From the NCBI GenBank assembly GCA_016841905.1, contig JAENYF010000003.1:40325-104324 (forward strand): a stretch of DNA of 64,000 nt, given 5' to 3'. Origin of the DNA: Desulfoscipio geothermicus. Its GTDB lineage: Bacteria > Bacillota > Desulfotomaculia > Desulfotomaculales > Desulfallaceae. Shown here piece after piece: positions 61,304-64,000 of this stretch. Positions within the stretch are counted from its first letter, which is position 1. Every line of letters begins with the position of its first letter. The translations under genes were made by a program, and so were the position numbers. Below the pieces are notes generated by a model. The model ran no database searches. It saw only the letters and a program-made list of their open reading frames with translations, and was not told where the DNA came from.

Positions 61304-63388
61304 ATGAAGGTTAGAGTTGCCGCTAAAGCTGGTTTTTGCTTTGGCGTGAAAAGGGCTGTGGAAATGGCCCGCAAATGCCTGCATGATCGAGATGGACCGG
61401 TATATACACTGGGTCCGCTCATTCATAATGACCAGGTTATTGGTGCGCTGGCACGCGAAGGGATAAGTGTGGTTGACGACCTGGATGAAATTACTGGGCC
61501 GGGAACTGTGATTATCCGCTCTCATGGTGTGGTACCTGATGTATACCAACGTGCTAAGCAAAGAGGGCTAGACTTGGTGGATGCTACCTGTCCGTTTGTG
61601 CGCAAGGTCCAGAATACAGTCAGTGACTTGGTTCAGCAAGACATACCCGTGGTGGTGGTGGGTGACCCACTACACCCGGAGGTACAAGGTATTATTGGCT
61701 GGTCCGGCGGCAGAGCTTTGGTGGTTGCCGATGCCGGTCAAGCTGAGAAGCTGGATAAATTCCCCCTGCTGGGTGTTGTTGCACAAACAACTCAGCGGCG
61801 GGATAATTTTGAGCAGGTGATCAGCGTTTTTGAGAAAAATGGAAGTCGGGTGCAAGTTTACAATACCATATGCCTGGCCACTGCTGAAAGGCAGAGGGAG
61901 GCGCTGGAACTTGCGCAAGAGGTGGACGCCGTACTGGTACTGGGAGGTAAGACAAGCGCTAATACGGCTAAGCTGGCTCAAATTTGCCATACTGCCGGAA
62001 AACCGGTGTATCAGGTAGAAACAGCCGAAGAAATAGATTTTGCTTGGCTTAAGGGACTCCGTACAGTTGGGGTTACGGCAGGCGCATCTACACCCGGCTG
62101 GATTATAGAGGAGGTTTGTTGTCGAATGATGGATTTTGAAGACAATGTCAATGAAGAAACAATGGAAACACAGGTTGAGGAACAACAGCCTGAAGTTGAA
62201 TCCGAACCGCAGGAAGACATGAATCAAGAAATGGAAGATGCCGTTGAAGTAAAGAACCTCAGAAACGGTGATATCGTGACCGGTGTAGTGGTTCAGGTCA
62301 ACCAGGATGAGGTGTTGGTTGATGTGGGTGCCAAGTCTGAAGGCGTTGTTCCAATTCGGGAATTATCTAATTTTAATGTAGACTCCCCACAGGATATAGT
62401 AAAAGTGGGTGATGAAATAAAAGTGTATGTTTTAAAATCGGAAGACAATGAGGGCCGGGTAATTCTTTCCAAGGAAAAGGCTGATGCTGAAGAAGCGTGG
62501 ACTCTTTTGGAAGAAAACATGAACGAAGGCCAGGTGGTTTCCGGAACTGTACGCGAAGTGGTCAAAGGAGGTTTACTGGTAGATGTAGGCGTACGGGCAT
62601 TTCTGCCTGCCTCACTAGTGGATAGGGGTTACGTTGAAGATCTGAGCAAGTACTTGAACATAGATATAGAAGCCAAGGTCATTGAACTCAACCGGCCCAG
62701 AAGGAAGGTTATTCTTTCCCGTAAGGCTGTTCTGGAAGAAGAGTATGCACGTAATCGTGAAGATTTGCTGGCCAACCTGGAAGAAGGCCAGGTGATTAGG
62801 GGTGTTGTCCGCCGTTTGACTAACTTCGGTGCTTTTGTGGATATCGGAGGTGTCGACGGCCTGCTGCACATATCCGAAATGGCTTGGTATCGCATCAATC
62901 ATCCCTCTGAAGTGGTGCAGGTGGGCGATGAGCTTGATGTTAAAGTACTCCGGGTCGACAGGGAGAATGAAAAGGTTTCCTTAGGCTTAAAGCAAGTGCT
63001 GGCTAATCCCTGGGATAATGTTGCTGAGAAATACCCGGTGGGCAGTGTAATCAATGCCAAGGTAGTGCGCCTGGCTCCCTTTGGTGCCTTTGTGCAGTTG
63101 GAACCTGGTGTCGAAGGCTTGGTGCACATTTCCCATTTAGCCGACCGACATGTGGCTACTCCTGATGAAGTAGTGCAGGAAGGGGAAGAAATTCGGGTAA
63201 AAGTGCTCAGCGTGGCTTCTGAAGAAAAACGCATCCGTCTTTCCATTAGGGAAGTTGACCGGGAAAGGCCAAGCAAGCCCATCCCCAGGGAGTATCAGCC
63301 AAAAAAACAAGAAGTTCAGTCTGCTAATGATGGCGGTACTGTTACTATTGGTGACTTAGTGGGAGACATTTTTGATAAACAGGAATAA
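61304..63388 (+). CDS. ispH-rpsA: IspH (HMBPP reductase) fused to ribosomal protein S1-type domains
   Basis: A 694-aa fusion. Residues 1-280 are IspH, which makes IPP and DMAPP from HMBPP, with cluster cysteines C12 (AGFCFGVKRAV), C96 (DATCPFVRK) and C190 (NTICLATAERQ). An acidic linker (about 280-320) follows, then four S1 RNA-binding domains: about 321-390 (GDIVTGVVVQVNQDEVLVDVGAKSEG), 408-475 (VSGTVREVVKGGLLVDVG), 494-562 (EGQVIRGVVRRLTNFGAFVDIGGVDGLLHISEM) and 578-648 (VINAKVVRLAPFGAFVQLEPGVEGLVHISHL). This fusion is known in Clostridia. The start is ATG 61304 with GGTGAAG upstream. Confidence 0.95.
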   Translation: MKVRVAAKAGFCFGVKRAVEMARKCLHDRDGPVYTLGPLIHNDQVIGALAREGISVVDDLDEITGPGTVIIRSHGVVPDVYQRAKQRGLDLVDATCPFVRKVQNTVSDLVQQDIPVVVVGDPLHPEVQGIIGWSGGRALVVADAGQAEKLDKFPLLGVVAQTTQRRDNFEQVISVFEKNGSRVQVYNTICLATAERQREALELAQEVDAVLVLGGKTSANTAKLAQICHTAGKPVYQVETAEEIDFAWLKGLRTVGVTAGASTPGWIIEEVCCRMMDFEDNVNEETMETQVEEQQPEVESEPQEDMNQEMEDAVEVKNLRNGDIVTGVVVQVNQDEVLVDVGAKSEGVVPIRELSNFNVDSPQDIVKVGDEIKVYVLKSEDNEGRVILSKEKADAEEAWTLLEENMNEGQVVSGTVREVVKGGLLVDVGVRAFLPASLVDRGYVEDLSKYLNIDIEAKVIELNRPRRKVILSRKAVLEEEYARNREDLLANLEEGQVIRGVVRRLTNFGAFVDIGGVDGLLHISEMAWYRINHPSEVVQVGDELDVKVLRVDRENEKVSLGLKQVLANPWDNVAEKYPVGSVINAKVVRLAPFGAFVQLEPGVEGLVHISHLADRHVATPDEVVQEGEEIRVKVLSVASEEKRIRLSIREVDRERPSKPIPREYQPKKQEVQSANDGGTVTIGDLVGDIFDKQE

Positions 63389-63445
63389 ATTTTCTTGGCC
63401 GGCTAAGAACTGCAAAAGAATTTATTTCTTCTAAAGGTTGAGTAC

Positions 63446-63473
63446 AGAGGCTATCATAGCCTCTTTTTTTTTG
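63446..63473 (+). terminator. Rho-independent terminator after ispH-rpsA
   Basis: AGAGGCTA (63446-63453) pairs with TAGCCTCT (63457-63464) with a 3-nt loop and a run of eight or nine T. Confidence 0.9.
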
Positions 63474-63476
63474 CTT

Positions 63477-63521
63477 CAGGGAATTATGCTTGCCATATTT
63501 ATGGCAAGCGCTAAGGATTAA
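63477..63521 (-). repeat. Dispersed two-hairpin repeat, partial copy
   Basis: It carries only the half with the GCTTGCCATA/TATGGCAAGC palindrome, in the same orientation as copy 2, and loses similarity after GGATTAAG. It follows the ispH-rpsA terminator directly. Confidence 0.8.
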
Positions 63522-63593
63522 GGCACATATTTTCCTTTCTCCGGGGAAATATAGTTTTACGAATAAAAGTAATTCTTTTAAGGAGGGTGCGCA

Positions 63594-64000
63594 ATGACTC
63601 AATTACCCATCGGCATCATTGTGCTAATTATTGTTTCTATTTTAATCTATTTTGGCCTAGCCCAACGCGTTCTTGACAGAATGAGGCTTTCGGACCGGGC
63701 TGCTTTGGGGATTATCGCCCTAATGGCTGTGGGGAGTTTTATAGATATACCCCTGAGTACCGGTCGCTATGATGTATCTTTAAATCTTGGGGGAGCATTG
63801 GTGCCGTTGGGCGTGGCCGGTTACCTGTTAAGTAGGGCAGGCACATCCAAGGAATGGGGCCGGGCGTTAATTGCTGCCCTAATAACCGGTGCTGTGATTT
63901 TCTGGTTTGGTAACCTTATGTCCCGGGGTGATGTTGAACCGGGCGGGCGTTTTTTTGGCTTCATGGATGCCCTGTGGGTTTATCCAATTATTGGTGGTTT
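63594..64000 (+). CDS. DUF1614 family membrane protein (3'-truncated by window edge)
   Basis: The first 135 codons are visible. AGGAGGGTGC precedes the ATG. The translation begins MTQLPIGIIVLIIVSILIYF and continues with hydrophobic segments and the family-like SFIDIPLSTGRYDVSLNLGGALVPLGVAGYLL, typical of DUF1614 proteins (a conserved NxGGAxxP region after a IxIPL). Function unknown. The C-terminus lies outside the window. Confidence 0.8.
   Translation, partial: MTQLPIGIIVLIIVSILIYFGLAQRVLDRMRLSDRAALGIIALMAVGSFIDIPLSTGRYDVSLNLGGALVPLGVAGYLLSRAGTSKEWGRALIAALITGAVIFWFGNLMSRGDVEPGGRFFGFMDALWVYPIIGG

Noticed and set aside
1..64000. CRISPR arrays, insertion sequences, prophage or tRNA genes
   Set aside because: I saw no regular spacer repeats, transposase or integrase-type genes (xerD is the housekeeping enzyme), and no cloverleaf with conserved TTC(G/A)A(A/T)C arms.

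Overview
The window is 64 kb of chromosome from an anaerobic, endospore-forming Firmicute. The gene content fits the Desulfotomaculum/Pelotomaculum group of Peptococcaceae: spoIIIA, spoIVB, spo0A, spoIIA-sigF, spoIIM, spm and spoVA genes; NfnAB electron bifurcation; FolD plus FchA one-carbon enzymes; an IspH-ribosomal S1 fusion; and an OLE RNA. I cannot name the species. All genes but one are on the + strand. I found no tRNA, rRNA, CRISPR array, transposase or prophage. Starts were chosen by Shine-Dalgarno position, so several CDS begin downstream of the longest possible ORF.

Layout. 1-1.2 kb: end of the spoIIIA operon. 1.5-3 kb: a lone carboxyltransferase subunit, where Bacillus has accBC. 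3-19.3 kb: the conserved asp23-nusB-xseA-folD-xseB-ispA-dxs-tlyA-argR-recN block, with insertions of nfnAB, fchA, the OLE RNA with its membrane partner OAP, nadK and a ytqB-type methylase. 19.3-21.9 kb: a candidate small RNA, spoIVB and spo0A. 22-29 kb: an envelope-type cluster (SteA/SteB-like pair, GT2 glycosyltransferase, MraY/WecA-fold protein, M20 peptidase, DUF3866, ComB-like protein). 29-39.7 kb: spoIIM-xerD-deoB-pdp-dacF-spoIIAA-spoIIAB-sigF, then dodecin, spoVAE and spoVAF. 39.9-43 kb: a three-gene set related to 2-hydroxyacyl-CoA dehydratases and their activator ATPase. 43-44.8 kb: lysine riboswitch and lysA. 44.9-50.5 kb: a DHH-CBS-CCA fusion, an M50 protease, trpS, ytfI and ytfJ. 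50.7-52 kb: the only minus-strand gene, an FAD oxidoreductase with a four-cysteine cluster. 52.2-55.2 kb: spmA, spmB, rluB and two unknown genes. 55.2-59.9 kb: a HutP-family RNA-binding regulator, aroH, a structured UAG-rich leader with a terminator, then aroF-tyrA-aroA. 60-64 kb: cmk-plsC-ispH::rpsA and the start of a DUF1614 membrane protein.

How the genes work together. Isoprenoid supply (dxs, ispA, ispH), folate one-carbon chemistry (folD, fchA), chorismate/tyrosine synthesis (aroF, tyrA, aroA, aroH) and forespore/mother-cell control (spo0A, sigF, spoIIA, spoIVB, spoIIIA) are interleaved with housekeeping genes in long co-directional operons. Rho-independent terminators and several good sigma-A promoters split them. 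A dispersed two-hairpin repeat of about 97 bp occurs four times, each time just after a gene end. The observations I rate highest are the OLE RNA/OAP locus, the possible HutP-type control of the aromatic operon, the unassigned dehydratase-like trio, the dispersed repeat, the Ste-like envelope cluster and the recN-spoIVB small RNA candidate.
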